Of a stretch of 64,000 bases of DNA, positions 1 through 11,045 are shown one piece after another. The notes beneath the pieces were generated by a model. It did no database searches. It was given only the letters and a program-made list of their open reading frames with translations, and was not told where the DNA came from. This DNA comes from Stenopsyche tienmushanensis (lineage: Eukaryota > Arthropoda > Insecta > Trichoptera > Stenopsychidae), in contig WACJ01000519.1 of assembly GCA_008973525.1 (NCBI GenBank), positions 434,001 to 498,000 on the forward strand, read 5' to 3'. The position numbers and the translations under genes are program-made. Numbering within the stretch: the stretch's first letter is position 1; each line of letters starts with the position of its first letter.

Positions 1-9
1 ATCAGTTAC

Positions 10-3000
10 CTGCGTATGATAGTATTTTCACGACATCATCAATATCGAATGAACCAATGTCTTTTACGAGAGCCAAGATATTTCTGAATACAGCTATCAT
101 TATGACAATTATTAGTATTCCGCAGAATATCAACTTTGGCAAAAGCATCCAATATAGTTTCTATTGCAAAATTCAACGCATTGAATTAATACATTTATAT
201 TAAATAATTTGATATATATGTATATATAATATAACGCAAATTTCTTACCTTGTATGCTCCCCAAAGGAGCAACACGTTGGATATGGTTTCAATAACGATG
301 ATTCCGAACATAAACCAATAAAGGTAGCTCGCATCTGTAAATAGAATCGGTTAATTTGTAAATATTAATCATACTTTTATTAATTAATATTTGTTAAATA
401 AGATTTTAGTAACAAATCTACTTGAATTGGCTCTTAATCAGAAGTTGTCTTTTTATTTCTATTGCCAACAGTGACTAGGGAATCCAATCCCGAGGGTCCC
501 GTGATCCCGGAAACTTTTAGGTGCTTAAGAATCCCGGGATTAGAAAGCGTAATCCCGAAAATTTCGGGATTGAAATTTTTATCTAACAGAAATCGTACAC
601 CTCACCAACACGATGAAGGCTACTAAATCGACGAAATCTGGACGCTTGGAAATAGTGGCGTAATTACTAATTGGCGAACTTAGGCGACGCCTAGGGGCAG
701 TGACTGTCTAATCCAGGCATGGCCAACCCGCGGCCCGCGGGCCGCATGCGGCCCGCCTGGAATATTTTTTCGGCCCGTGAGAATCATCACACTTTTAGAA
801 AATATATCTATTTTATACTGGCCAAAATAATCACAATTGAAAAGTAATTCCGCTCATCACTTTCCATTGTTGAAAGAATTTAAGAAATCAAAATGTAACA
901 ATTACATTAAATATGCAAAAGAAATAAGAAAACTTACAGCTGATTTTGAAAGCCGATTCAGTAATTTACAGTTAGACAAGCACAATAAAATTTTTGAAAT
1001 ATGTTTATCTCCTTTTCAAGTTGAATTTGAATCGATTCCAGAATATCTCCAAATATAAATGCTTAACCACCACCTAAAAATAAACTCAAATATCCTAACT
1101 GAGATCGATTTCCAAAAGCTAAGTAAAAGAGTGGAGAAACAAATATCGCACTAGTAAAATATTTTTTAATGATTTTATTTATATTTATGTATTTCTTATA
1201 TTTAATTTTTAGATTTACATATTTCTTTACAATGTAAATTGAGTATAAATATTATTATATTATCTATGTTTACATTTAAAAATAATATTAGGAGGACCGG
1301 AAAGAAATCAAAATTTTTAGGTATCTGATTTTAGGGTCAGTTTGTGTCAAGACACCGTAGAGTAAATACATATTTTTTGATGCTAGTAGATCGTGGGGGT
1401 CGTGAATTTGCTATTTTTATTTATATTATTTGTTACCGTTGTTTATTAAGAATATCAGGGCCAATAATCGACGAAGAACATTTACGGCATTGTATTTTGT
1501 TCTTTTTTAACCGGGAAATGAAGGAGAAAGAAGTAACAAAAACAATTACAGATACATATGGAAAAGTGTTAAAACTTAATAAATGTCATAGATGAAAAAA
1601 AAAAATATAACGATAGAGATTTCAGGGTTGCCCCTAAAATAGAATGGTCTTTAAAATTGGATGATGACGTATTGACGTCATTAGTGGAATCAGATCCTCG
1701 TCAAACCATTTCGGAATTATCGATTAAACTTGGCTGTCCATGGTCAATAGTACAGGAACATCTTCATCGCATTGGTAAAATTCAAAAACAAGGAATTTGG
1801 GTTCCGCACACATTGATGCCAACTGCGTTAGAGCAACGAAGAACGATCTGTGCATCTCTTTTATCCAGGTAAGAAACAGACATCTTTTGGCGAAGAAAAA
1901 TAACTTGCGACGAGAAGTGGGTTCTATGAAATAATTCTACCCGAAAAAACAATGGCTCTCCCCAGGTCAGTCAGCTGTTCCAATAGCAAAACCATATTTG
2001 ACCTTAAAAAGTTCTTCTGTGTGTGTGGTGGGATATCGACGGTGTACTCTACTTTGAACTATTAAAACCTAGTGAGACAATTACTGTAACGTTGTTTTGC
2101 CAACAATTTAAGAAAATGAAAAATGAACTGCGAAAAAAACGTTCACTGTTAGTTAATAACAAACTGAGAATACTGCAACAGGATAATGCCCGACCACATT
2201 CCGCAAAAATCATCCAAGAAATAATAATGCAACTTGGACTTGAACTTTTACCTCACCCCGACTATTCTCCTGATATCTCTCCTGCTCTCTCTGATTATCA
2301 CCTTTTTAAATCATTGGAGCACTCCCTTCAAAATAAAAATTTCATCACTTTCGACGATATGAAAATCCATATTCAAAAGTTTTTCGATGAAAAACAAATT
2401 TTTTAACAAAAATGGCATCGAAAAACTACCCAATAGGTGAAAGGTTATAAAAAATGATGGAAGCTATTTTTTTGAATTTTTTTTTTTAAATAAAAGTTTT
2501 CTTAAAGGAATATTTTTTTGGATTTTTTTCGGTTCTCCTTATAGTAAACACAATAATAATAACTCATTATATTTTAATTTTTCACTCCAAAAAAATGTCT
2601 ATAGTGTATATAAATCTAATATGGGGATATATAATTTTATATGCGGCCCGCGGAGTTATGATGCATTGCCAAAGTGGCCCGCAAGATCATTTGGGTTGGC
2701 CATGCCTGGTCTAATCTATGTATACATATATAGCGTACATGTATGTTTTTCAAATTGTTATATTTATCATCCCTACCGGTGATGTATCAACTACACCTTG
2801 ACGAATAATGGGAATATCGATATGAAATATAATAGATGCGGGGTTCAGATTTTTTGTATTCCTCCGTAATATAATTACGAATCACTTCAAAGTATTATAG
2901 TATATAAGTATTCATCTGCAGCGACGGAAATAAATAATTTGTCGGGAAATCGGGAATTTTGCGAGTTTTAGTCCGTGTCTCAGCAGAAAAGAATTTTATC

Positions 3001-4168
3001 AGTCACATTGATGGTTTTATACGAAAACGAGGGCTCACGCGATCATCAACTCGAACTAGCATTTAAATATCTGATGACGATACCTCCAACGAGTGTGGAG
3101 GCTGAGCGTGCATTTTCAGCAGCAAGTTGTCTGACTTCCAAAATCAGATCCAGACTAAATGACGAAACACTAATGTTTAATGTCAATGTTACTTCGGGCA
3201 TATTTTCAAAATAATATTTGACTTTTTTAGTGTTTTATTTATCTATTTTTGAATTGTATTTTTATTTTTTCTTTAATAAATAAAATTATTTGGCCTTCAA
3301 GTGATTTTTTATATTGAACAAATGTACTTATTAGTAATTTTTGATAAAATTCATCAAGTTAATTTCTTAAAATATTGAAAATCCCAATCCCGGGATCCCG
3401 GGACTGGTCCCGGGATTGTCAAATGAAATCCCGGGATCGAAATTTTGGCTCGGGATTGGATTCCCTAGGTTCAATCATCATAAGGAACAAACGAGGCCTC
3501 GCTTGGATATGATTAACAACATTAAATCCTGATTATACATGATGTTCGGTAGGCTTTTTTTATATTGCTATGTTTATTTTCTTCATGGTATCGCATCAAT
3601 ATTAGAGGTAAACGCATATTAAAAACCCCTACCGTCCATCATGAAAGCTTAAACACCCACTAATGCATAATCATACTTTTATTAATGAATATTTAGTAAC
3701 AAATCTACTAAAATTGGCTCTAAATCAGAAATAGTCTTTTTATTTATACCGCCAACAGTGATATAATTTAACGCGACTGCAAAGTACATACTTGTAATTT
3801 TTGTATGCACGTTTAGTAAAAATATTCCGTTAAATGCGTGGTAGAGGACGCGTTTTATTTCTATCGGTCTGATCTGAACGATATTTAAGCACAACTACAA
3901 TGCAAATAATATAAATAAGATGTAAAATTACCGGTTCCATATTCTTCCTTTAATATTTCTTCCGTTTCAGATCTAACGAATATAATTAAAAAGAGACATG
4001 CGATGTCGACGATCTGCAAAATCAATAATTTGGTTTATTTCACAAGAATATAAACATCATAAATTTATTTTATAGATACTTTTTCGATGTTCGTACCAAA
4101 CACGGCCATCCTTGATAGATTACATTGGTCCGCAAGTTGCAGCAGCAACATTTATTCATCAGCGGCAT
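10..4168 (-). CDS. Gene A: LAPTM4/DUF4728-like four-helix membrane protein, partial (3' exon outside window)
   Basis: Four coding exons read on the minus strand: 4168-4097, 4013-3932, 334-249 and 160-10, all with GT-AG borders and intron phases 0,1,0,1. The last donor lies at 9-8, so the final exon is beyond the left edge. Exon 1 begins MPLMNKCCCC followed by LRT, the Cys-rich N-terminus that LAPTM4 proteins show before their first helix. Exons 2, 3 and 4 each encode hydrophobic stretches (for example CLFLIIF, GIIVIETI and GILIIVIMIAVF), fitting four membrane helices in an endolysosomal protein. The start is supported by an acceptor just upstream (cag then about 10 bases to ATG), shared with gene D. 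Odd points: the usual RTG after the cysteines is RTN here and the first helix is more polar than in the paralogues, so the copy may be diverging. Intron 2 is swollen to 3.6 kb by nested TEs. Family assignment is inference from the N-terminal motif and topology. Confidence 0.82.
714..2708. mobile_element. hAT-B element with 8-bp target duplication, carrying a mariner
   Basis: Both ends read CAGGCATGGCCAACCC (714-729, and inverted at 2693-2708) and the element is flanked by the perfect 8-bp duplication gtctaatc at 706-713 and 2709-2716. GC-rich subterminal repeats (gcggcccgc) follow on each side. A transposase remnant at 837-1058 (plus) contains FPLLKEF, YAKEIRKL and a C-terminal PEYLQI segment, resembling GTF2IRD2/ZBED5-type hAT transposases. 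It is interrupted by mariner-1 at 1288. The paralogous sequence near 53030 shows the uninterrupted target. A second copy with the same internal mariner is at 11045-11924. Confidence 0.85.
1288..2541 (+). mobile_element. mariner-1 (irritans-like), broken transposase
   Basis: Inverted ends TTAGGAGGACCGGAAAGAAA (1288) and the mirrored TAAGGAGAACCG (to 2541) are flanked by TA dinucleotides, giving a 1.25-kb element of typical mariner size. Plus-strand fragments in different frames encode the N-terminal helix-turn-helix part (about 1344-1595, IDEEHLRHC), a middle part (1657-1872, DPRQTISEL) and the C-terminal catalytic part (2023-2406). ITCDEKW near 1905 supplies the first catalytic Asp, QQDNARPH and YSPDISP the second and third of a D,D34D triad. 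Several frame breaks and stops make it inactive. It lies inside hAT-B, and a truncated sister copy is at 11045-11350. Confidence 0.85.
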
Positions 4169-4316
4169 TTTGAAAGATCTGAAAAAACAAACCAAAACAT
4201 TAAAATTATCGTCATAATGCAAGCTGTAAATTCATAAGACATTGTACAGCAGAATTTCACATCGCAATGCCTGGTTCACACCAAGCGTTAAAATCTAAGC
4301 ATGAAAAAAGAGCAAG

Positions 4317-7018
4317 CTAGGGCTGCCAACTCTGTCGCGCCCTCATAAACAACACTTTAAAATCAATCTACAAGTGTGGGATTTTTAAACAAAATACAAA
4401 CAATTAGTATTTACTATTTTACATACTGCATAAAAGTGAAACTACGTATTTCAAGAGTCGAGAAAGTCCCGTAACCCTTTGCACTCCAGGGCGATTTTTA
4501 GTAAATTTATCTAAGATTATGTTTATGATAATACATTGAGAAAAAATGGTATATAACTTAAATAAAAATGGTTTTCGATATTAGGACACTTTATTGTATA
4601 CATGTATAGGTACAAGTGATCATTTTTTCACTTCAATTTTTATAATTCGCCAAACAAAACCAATTTTTTCCAATACTTCAATGTTTTACGCATATAGCAG
4701 TAAGATGTGACTAATTGGTTAGCGGTGTCCACGCCAACAATATGTGATATTCAATAATCTATTGCAAATTATTGAAAAGGTGCAGAACTATTCTGCTAGC
4801 AAAAAACAGCTCTGGTATAATCAATCACTGAGTAATGAAGCTTCCATAATGTGGTGCTTCGAAAATGTATCTATCCTAGAACACTTGCTCCGATGTTTCA
4901 AGAGGTGTATAAACGATTTCTATTGGCTTACGATTATTTGCCGGAATTTCCACAAAGTATAATGATTTTGCTCCAAATGATACATTTTGCGGATAATTCC
5001 ACTGCAAACTCAGCAGATCGGTTAGGAAAAATTCACAATATTGTCGATGATCTCAATATCAATTATAAAAAATATTATGAACCACAAGAATATGTCTGTG
5101 TTGACGAAAGCATGATACCTTTTCGAGGAAGAATCTCTTTTTGGTAATATATGAAATCCAAAAGCTACCGATGTGGCTTGAAAATTTTCAAACTGTGTAC
5201 TGGCTCTGGATATACTTATAACCTGCAGGTATACTGTGGCAAAAACATGCAAGTGTCGGGATCTATGCCATCACACGTCGTGATGACCCTTATGAAACCA
5301 TCATTTTGGAAGGGTCAAACACCTCGTCAAGTGCCTTTCAAATCGACATCTCCCATTCGCTGAAAAATCATAACAAAATGACGAGTAGGGTCAGCAATCG
5401 TTCTGGCAGCTGGGACACTATATCGGCGTAATATTAATACTCCGCTGCGTATGGGCGAGTTATAGTAAGAAATCCCGCACATTTCTAGCGATTTTTTTTA
5501 AATTGATATTAATGCTAATTTAGTAAAATAAGAATTATTGTAAATCGTATAGTATAGTGCATAAGTATTTAAAATAATTGGTGCATTAATAAATCTAACA
5601 AACAAAACGACGATTGATTTATGTTTTTGTCTGAAGAAGCGGCATAATAGATATTGTTTTATTCATTTCACGAAAAGAATATTGTTAAAGTCTTTAGAAA
5701 TAATTTTATACGATGCCGCGTGATTGTCATATCAAGCGACTTCCAAGTTGTGGAAAAATTTGAACGAAATGCTTCGAAAGTATATTGCACATTACACAAC
5801 ATTTATTGTTATAAGAATTCTGAGAACTGGGGCCATTCATAGACAAGGATTCATATATTCGTCCAAAAATCAAACCAAACAAACTACAAAATATCTACAA
5901 AACTTCGCGCAAATCGAATAGGCGTAATATTAATTCAATTTAATGTAATTGTATATATACCCAACAATATTAAACACAAAAAATAAATATATTCAATAGT
6001 AGTCAATGTTTTAACGAATGCATAACGTAAATACGTCCATACTGAAACGAAAATCAGTCTAGCATCGAAGTCGAGAATCGAAGAGTTTGACGGCTAATTG
6101 CGTAGCGGCGTTATTATAGATCGGCGTAAATTGAGCCGGCGTGAACCGAGGGCTACCTGTGTCTACTATTGTAGCCTCACAATAAAGATGAAGACCCCTA
6201 CAATATAATATATGTGTGTACGTGTGTAGTGAAAAATCAAGTTATATATTTATTACAATTTGAACTAGAATTTCATTTGGGCGATGTGATTGTATTTGCT
6301 TAGTAGTATCGAAATTATCTATCTCTTTTAAAGCGTAGTAATAATCGAAAGATGATGTTCAGTCAATGGGTTCATGACCCATTGAAACTCTGCTTTAATA
6401 CAAAGAAGATCTATAAATTGGTTACAAAGCTCTGTCTCGAAATTTTTGAAACATGTCGATGTAAGATTTTTTATTTGTTCCCCATTTATTTCATTTACGG
6501 AAGCAAAATCACAATGATGGAAACATTTCTAAATTATCCCTCCGCATCACGATTTTGTTACGAAATAGGGTTACTTGCTCAGCCATTGTTAGAATATCAC
6601 AATTTTTTTTGAAGAGACATATTGAGCATGTTTACATTTTCAAAAATATCAGATGATACTTATTGTCGGCGTAACTTTAAACTCTCATCTTTGTCCAATA
6701 TAATATGCGGATTTCACATTACTCGAATTTTCAATCAAAATTAAATCTATTTTACGTATTAAATCTGAATTCCGGTGAGTAATTGTAGGTCAATAGTACT
6801 GATGTCGTTTGTGTACCTCGATGATTGGAGCAGACGAGTGTTTTCTATGTACCGTGTATTTTAAGGGACTTTCTCGACCCTTGAAATACGTAGTTTCACT
6901 TTTAAGCAGTATGTAAAATTCTAAATACTATTTCTTCGCATTTTGTTTAGAAAGGTCCTGCCTGTAGATTCATTTTAAAGTGTTCTATGTCACGGCGGGA
7001 CAGAGTTGGCAGCCCTAG
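4317..7018. mobile_element. DNA transposon with long (about 160 bp) terminal inverted repeats
   Basis: The segment starting CTAGGGCTGCCAACTCTGTC at 4317 is mirrored at about 6855-7018. The two arms align over roughly 160 bp with modest divergence and end in a shared cgagaaagtccc motif. The left arm is cut at a GTAA site (TTAA in the right arm) where a piggyBac end begins. No transposase belonging to the outer element was recognised. A degenerate motif, ggcgtaatattaat, recurs near 5414 and 5922 (weaker near 6666). Minus- and plus-strand open frames at 5654-5921 and 6352-6612 match nothing I know. Superfamily unknown and no clear target duplication. Confidence 0.65.
4475..5480 (+). pseudogene. 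piggyBac transposase relic
   Basis: CCCTTTGCACTCC at about 4475, directly after GTAA, fits a piggyBac terminal repeat next to a decayed TTAA target. The following 4744-5363 encodes, across frame breaks, a DDE_Tnp_1_7-type fragment: RFLLAYDYLPE, DRLGKIHNIV, then YVCVDESMIPFRGR with a catalytic Asp, followed after a stop by KIFKLCTGSGYTYNLQVY. N- and C-terminal ends are missing and I could not find the right terminus, so the element is dead. The right boundary is approximate. Confidence 0.7.
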
Positions 7019-7116
7019 CCAAAAAACAGTCTCGAATTAACGTGCGGTCACTACTTTTCTGCCTTTATTTTATTTTAAGATGTATTTGACGCTACGTATG
7101 AACAAGCCATAAAGGT

Positions 7117-7526
7117 AATTGCTAGCTTCCATTATCCGGGATTAGGGGGGGGGGGGGGGGGTTCAAACACGAATAACTAGAAAACACGGATAATCCAAAT
7201 CACCAAATTTCTATTCGGTTTCGATCATATTTACATTACAAAATTTTGTTTAATAAATTTAATACTCATTATTTATTAAGGACTATAGTGACATGTTTGC
7301 TAATTATGAATTATATTGTCGGAAAGAGAAAATCTATGCAGAAAAATGACATTGACCCTGTGTATACTATTTCTTCCGAAGAAGAGAGCGATTTTGAGTC
7401 TTCGAAAATCGCAACGAAAATTATCATACAGCGATGATAGTCTCAGATCGAAACAAAAAAAATGTTTTCAAGCGCGGATAATCCACAAACCAAATATTCC
7501 GCATCCGGATACTTGAGAGTACACTG
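7117..7526. mobile_element. pogo-like MITE relic with a 17-G run
   Basis: The right end, ccggat then cttgagagtacactg up to 7526 followed by TA, mirrors the CAGTGAACTCTCGATTATCC end seen at 9378, and ggataatcc motifs occur on both sides. The left end near 7117 is degenerate. A run of 17 G occupies 7145-7161. The small open frame at 7246-7437 encodes an acidic segment (SSEEESDFESS) with no recognised domain. Confidence 0.45.
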
Positions 7527-7670
7527 TAGTTGTCGGGAAACTTAATGAGAAACGATCGTGTCAATTTCTTTTACTTATTTTTAGAATTTTAGACTATAGT
7601 CATTCTTTATAATCATGGCATCATATCTTAAATTATCTATTCCTTACCGATCTCTTACTTATGTACTTAA

Positions 7671-7881
7671 TAGCACGTGCGAACTAACTCATGTCATTTT
7701 TTTTGTCTAATTCTTTCCAACGATTTCCTGTCGAATAAGTTACGCAACCTCGGTGTCGGTGCAGCTTTCTGCAGCTTTTTGCTGCACCGACACCGAGCTC
7801 GATTAACATATTGTATGCCGATCGTTGAGCGCCGGAGACTTGCGGGCGCCTGTCATCTCAGACTTTTTTATTTGACTAGAG
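7671..7881 (+). repeat. Dispersed repeat, inverted partner of 13603-13763, with hairpin insert
   Basis: This block is repeated in inverted orientation at 13603-13763 with only scattered mismatches (shared landmarks: gcgaactaactcatgtcat, gatcggcatacaatatg and gcgcccgcaagtctccgg in one or other orientation). The copy here has about 50 extra bases, a perfect hairpin, at 7749-7797 that the partner lacks. No coding content is recognised. Confidence 0.75.
7749..7797. repeat. Perfect 17-bp-stem hairpin
   Basis: Arms 7749-7765 (CTCGGTGTCGGTGCAGC) and 7781-7797 are exact reverse complements around a 15-nt loop. The partner repeat at 13603 lacks the insert and has only ctcg at this place, so ctcg may be duplicated around it. 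Confidence 0.85.
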
Positions 7882-7984
7882 TGATTTAAAATAAATATCT
7901 ATCTGGCCGATCATCGACATACGATATCATTTTTGAACAGCCTTGAAATCGTTTTTACAGTAGTAAAGTTGTAATTATGGGAAT

Positions 7985-9003
7985 TTTTAGTCGAATAATG
8001 ATCGACCAAATGATGTGACCACGCCAGAAATGGTGTTGGATGACCGTCGACTTTGAATACACGAAGTAGCAGACATGGTAGACCTCTCAAAAAATGCTGT
8101 ACAACGCATATTGACTGAAAATTTGGACATGAAAAAGCTGTGCGCAAGATGGGTTACACGTTTGCTCACAATGGAACAAAAACAGTGTCGTAATGATTTT
8201 TCAATCGAGTGTTTGGCGATATTTTAGCAGCAATTAAGGACGAGTTTTTGCATCAATTCAGGATGAAACATGGGGTCCATCATAGGGAACGTGCGGACTC
8301 TCCAATGACAGCAAGGTGCAAAACCTGAAGTCAATATCTATGTCCGCAAGGACACGCTCATTCTCAATTTCTAGTGGTCATTTGCGCTCTGAGCGCGGAA
8401 AAGAATCTAGCTAGATTTTGTAACTTAAAAATAAAAGATAGATAAATATAGACTCGTTCGCGCTTCATTTATGTAAGTTAGCCTCTGAGGGTACTTTCTT
8501 AGCCTCTGGTCGTACAGATCGTAGAAGGCTCCGGGTACGAATTTTTCCTCGACAATGCCGCAAAAAGTCCTAAAAAAGAACGAAGTGACCACCAAGTCCA
8601 ACCGGTCCGTTTTTCGGACCGCTGACATGACAAACGCCCGCAATTGAACGCCATACCCGAACATGTTTACAGAACGATTACGAACTCTCATCCCAAAACG
8701 AAGTTGTCAACATTAATTAGGTGGGTTGTTTAGATTTTACAATCGATCGAAAATATTAACGGGTCGGCACAATATTTAAGAGATATTGAAGAAAAGAGGG
8801 ATTAGACAACTTAGTATATATTATAAAAACGTACAGAATCAATCAGTGTTGATTCATGTAAATTAGAATGGCCAAGTAAAATAAAAACCATGTGCAACCC
8901 TCGATTAGGTCGGTATTCTACGTTTGGCGGGCGCCTGCTTTGCCACCCCCTTGTTACGGGCCCTGATGGGCGGGAAAGGTTATTCAATTTCGACACAATC
9001 ATT
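7985..9003. repeat. Composite repeat copy 1: mariner relic + block Y + block X
   Basis: 7985-8350 is a mariner relic on the plus strand (SKNAVQRILTENLDMKKLCA read across 8085-8145, then RWV and TMEQKQ), without its ends. 8360-8700 is block Y, a non-mariner sequence with the motif ccaaccggtccgtttttcgg and a conserved cgaacatgtttacag-like end. 8700-9003 is block X with cacccccttgttacggg. The same order recurs inverted at 54490-55110, and mariner-Y junctions recur at 29830-30540 and 37050-37490. Confidence 0.6.
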
Positions 9004-9034
9004 CTCTACATTTGGCAGTAATTAATTGTTTATA

Positions 9035-9377
9035 TAAAAACAATAAAAAATACACGAACAAGAAGATATTGAAGATGATGTGAACGAGAATGATATTGAT
9101 AGCGAAGATGACATTCAAGATAATGAAACAAATGATGAAAAAATTAATGTAAAAATTCGCTCAATTGTGAGGATGTTTAAAAAATCACCAACAAAGTCTT
9201 TAATATTAAGGACAAACGTTGTTAAACAACATTTAAAAAAATCTTAAGTTTATACTCGATGTTAAAACAAGATGGAATTGAATAAACATTATGGCACAAA
9301 GATTTCTTTTACTCTGAATCAGTCAACAAATCTTTAAATGATTCAAAACCGGAAATTATTACTGATGAAGAAATATA
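9035..9377 (+). pseudogene. hAT-C transposase fragment (left of the Tigger insertion)
   Basis: Translation gives an acidic stretch followed by KIRSIVRMFKKSPTKSLILR and, after a frame break, a KTRWN-type sequence, as in the middle of ZBED/hAT transposases. The fragment stops at the TA where a Tigger terminus begins (9378). The remainder of this hAT probably resumes at 13444 and ends at 13602 with the CAGTGGTTCTTAACC terminus (inverted). Confidence 0.6.
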
Positions 9378-9889
9378 CAGTGAACTCTCGATTATCCGGA
9401 TGAGGATAATCGAAACATAAAACTAAAAAAAAACTCCAGAACAGTATGTTAATTCTCACCAAAATATGCATTACTTTCGAAGTTTTAAACATTTTTTTAA
9501 ATTTGTACTCACCAATATCTTGCAGATTATATGATCTTAGGCACCAAAACAAAAAAATATATTTACAGTCTTAAAAATCGTCTTATAACACAAATAAAAG
9601 TTTGAATTTTAATTTTAAATGACCCAAACGAAAGACACGACGGTTCACGTAAAAATAAACCAAATTTCAATTTCAGAACACATTTATTTGTGACATATGT
9701 ATCGAGAATGATAAATTTTAGCAAACGAGTAAATTTTGTGAATGAATTTTCTCGTATCCCGCGGTTTATGCACAGTATTTGCAAACTCTCCCGTGACACA
9801 TTAAAATCCTTTAGTCACCCGTCAAAGAACAGACACAAGAACAGTACGTACCAGTTTGAAGTTAGGAATCAAACTGAAATGGATTGTAC

Positions 9890-9960
9890 AAAACGTTGAC
9901 CTTTTATATACACCTGATTCTTCTGCAAAAAATCTCTCCCGGCTCTTGCTAGAAATATAA
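9890..9960 (-). promoter_or_regulatory. TATA-like site on the minus strand
   Basis: Reading the minus strand, tgtatataaaaggtcaacg (about 9917-9899) is a good TATA box. It lies 370 bp upstream of, and divergent from, the sHSP pseudogene. No coding exon on the minus strand downstream was recognised, so this may be a chance match. Confidence 0.25.
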
Positions 9961-10288
9961 ACATCCGTTCCATTTAGGCAGTGGGTGTCTGTTGCAGTCG
10001 TCTTGCATTTTTTTAAATGCATTGTACCAATACAAATCGACGACATTCCGACGAATTTCAAGGGTTTCGGGGGCATAAAAATGTGTTTTCATAATTAAAA
10101 TGTACAATAGGCACATTTTAAATCACAAAATCTCGAGACCAGGGACTTTTTCGTTGAATGTTCCGGGACTCGATACAGCAGAAAAGTCCAAAACGACGCA
10201 GACTTCCTACTTCGTACGATACGATTGTGAGAGCATCTCAGCCATAAATCAACATTATCAATCAAATCAATTGTTCAACTTGTTCGAC

Positions 10289-10691
10289 ATGGCAACGTTC
10301 GTAGCACAATCGCTTGCAATCAGCCTGGACCAGCTACTCGGATTGGGATGGAATCCATTGGAGCTGATGAACACTCCGACTAGCAGTCCTTTCTTCGGCG
10401 TCGACAACAGGAAGTGTCGAAGACGCTCAGGCTGCCCTGCAAAGACGAATGCTTCGAACGAGGAACAATTCCAAGTGTGCATGGACGTTCAGCAATTCTC
10501 ACCCGAGGAGATCACAGTGAAAACCATTGGTCGACGTGTGGTCGTAGTGGCTAAAACAACAAGAAAAAGAAGACGAGCATGGATTCATTTCTAGGGAGTC
10601 CGTTCGTAAGTATCTCCTGCCCGAAGAATACAGAGCTGAAGACGTCGTCTCGAGGTTGTCTTCAGATGGCGTCATAAGTCAATCGGGATAA
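10289..10691 (+). pseudogene. Small heat shock protein (alpha-crystallin, l(2)efl-like) pseudogene
   Basis: From ATG at 10289 the frame reads MATFVAQSLAI, a Pro/Leu-rich N-terminal region (LGWNPLELM) and then the start of an alpha-crystallin domain with FQVCMDVQQFSPEEITVKT and VVVVA. At about 10555 a single-base frameshift occurs: the original frame soon stops at 10594, while the neighbouring frame continues with EDEHGFISRES, RKYLLPEEYRAEDVVSRL and SSDGVIS, ending at TAA 10689-10691. The conserved C-terminal strand (normally LT-V-APR-like) is truncated to SQSG. sHSPs are ATP-independent chaperones. Without a correction in the read, this copy could not make a full domain. It lies inside the Tigger, which suggests capture or later insertion. 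The motif GAATGTTC at 10156-10163 resembles part of a heat shock element, but no TATA box sits at the usual distance. Confidence 0.75.
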
Positions 10692-10819
10692 ATCCATATT
10701 AAGGGGTCATCTCACTTTGATGAGCCAAAAAATAGGCAATTTTTAACAATAGTAAATACATATAGTAAATACACCATATAATGAAATGAATCTTTTTGAA
10801 ATTTATTAAAACACTCTTA

Positions 10820-11045
10820 TATTAATATAATACTGGATTGGCCGGTTGGCAACCGTTGTTATCGGTCGTGATTTTGTGTGCTCCGCTCACCTGCTCTGTT
10901 TTTGAGTAAATAGTGCTTTTCGCGTTAATATCTATATCGGGCTGTGTCGGCGACCGTTTTTTGTGCCATCCTGTAAAAGTGCAGCGCCTCAAACTGATTA
11001 TTAATAGCCTTTTCGGCAACATTATCGATGTACATTTGCATCGTA
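10820..11045 (-). other. Transcript-like unrecognised segment fused to mariner-2
   Basis: On the minus strand the open frame of mariner-2 runs through position 11045 into about 45 residues (FGTMQMYIDNVAEKAINNQF at its start) that do not occur in mariner-1 and end with a stop near 10925. A TTTATT (AATAAA on the minus strand) lies near 10805. It looks like a host-derived or other-element 3' sequence joined to the mariner. Function not recognised. Confidence 0.35.

Larger units (their letters stand above)
476..3467. mobile_element. hAT-A element, TAGGGAATCC termini, gutted and nested
   Basis: Terminal inverted repeats begin TAGGGAATCCAATCCCGAG at 476 and are mirrored at 3449-3467, each followed by further cccggg-rich inverted motifs. 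A C-terminal hAT transposase remnant lies at 2975-3214 (plus): residues with LELAFKYL, IPPTSVEAERAFSAA and KIRSRLNDETL are the hAT dimerisation domain. The rest of the transposase is gone. It carries hAT-B at 714-2708. I could not find a clean 8-bp target duplication, probably because of later rearrangement at its borders. It lies in intron 2 of gene A. A second, partial copy without the inner insertion is at 53005-53190. Confidence 0.75.
367..3765. repeat. Partial tandem duplication of gene A intron 2 sequence
   Basis: Bases 367-475 and 3669-3765 are close direct copies (both run from aatcatacttttattaat to gccaacagtga). They flank the hAT-A insertion and a 200-bp stretch (3470-3660) that aligns with the intron of gene D (about 48290-48470). 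In gene D the same blocks occur once and in simple order (48040-48180, then 48290-48480), so gene A appears to have duplicated this intron segment. Confidence 0.6.

Noticed and set aside
468..3475. 8-bp target duplication for hAT-A
   Set aside because: acagtgac and ggttcaat do not match, so no duplication is claimed.
7145..7161. G17 run as a quadruplex regulator
   Set aside because: It lies in a decayed MITE, with no nearby gene start.
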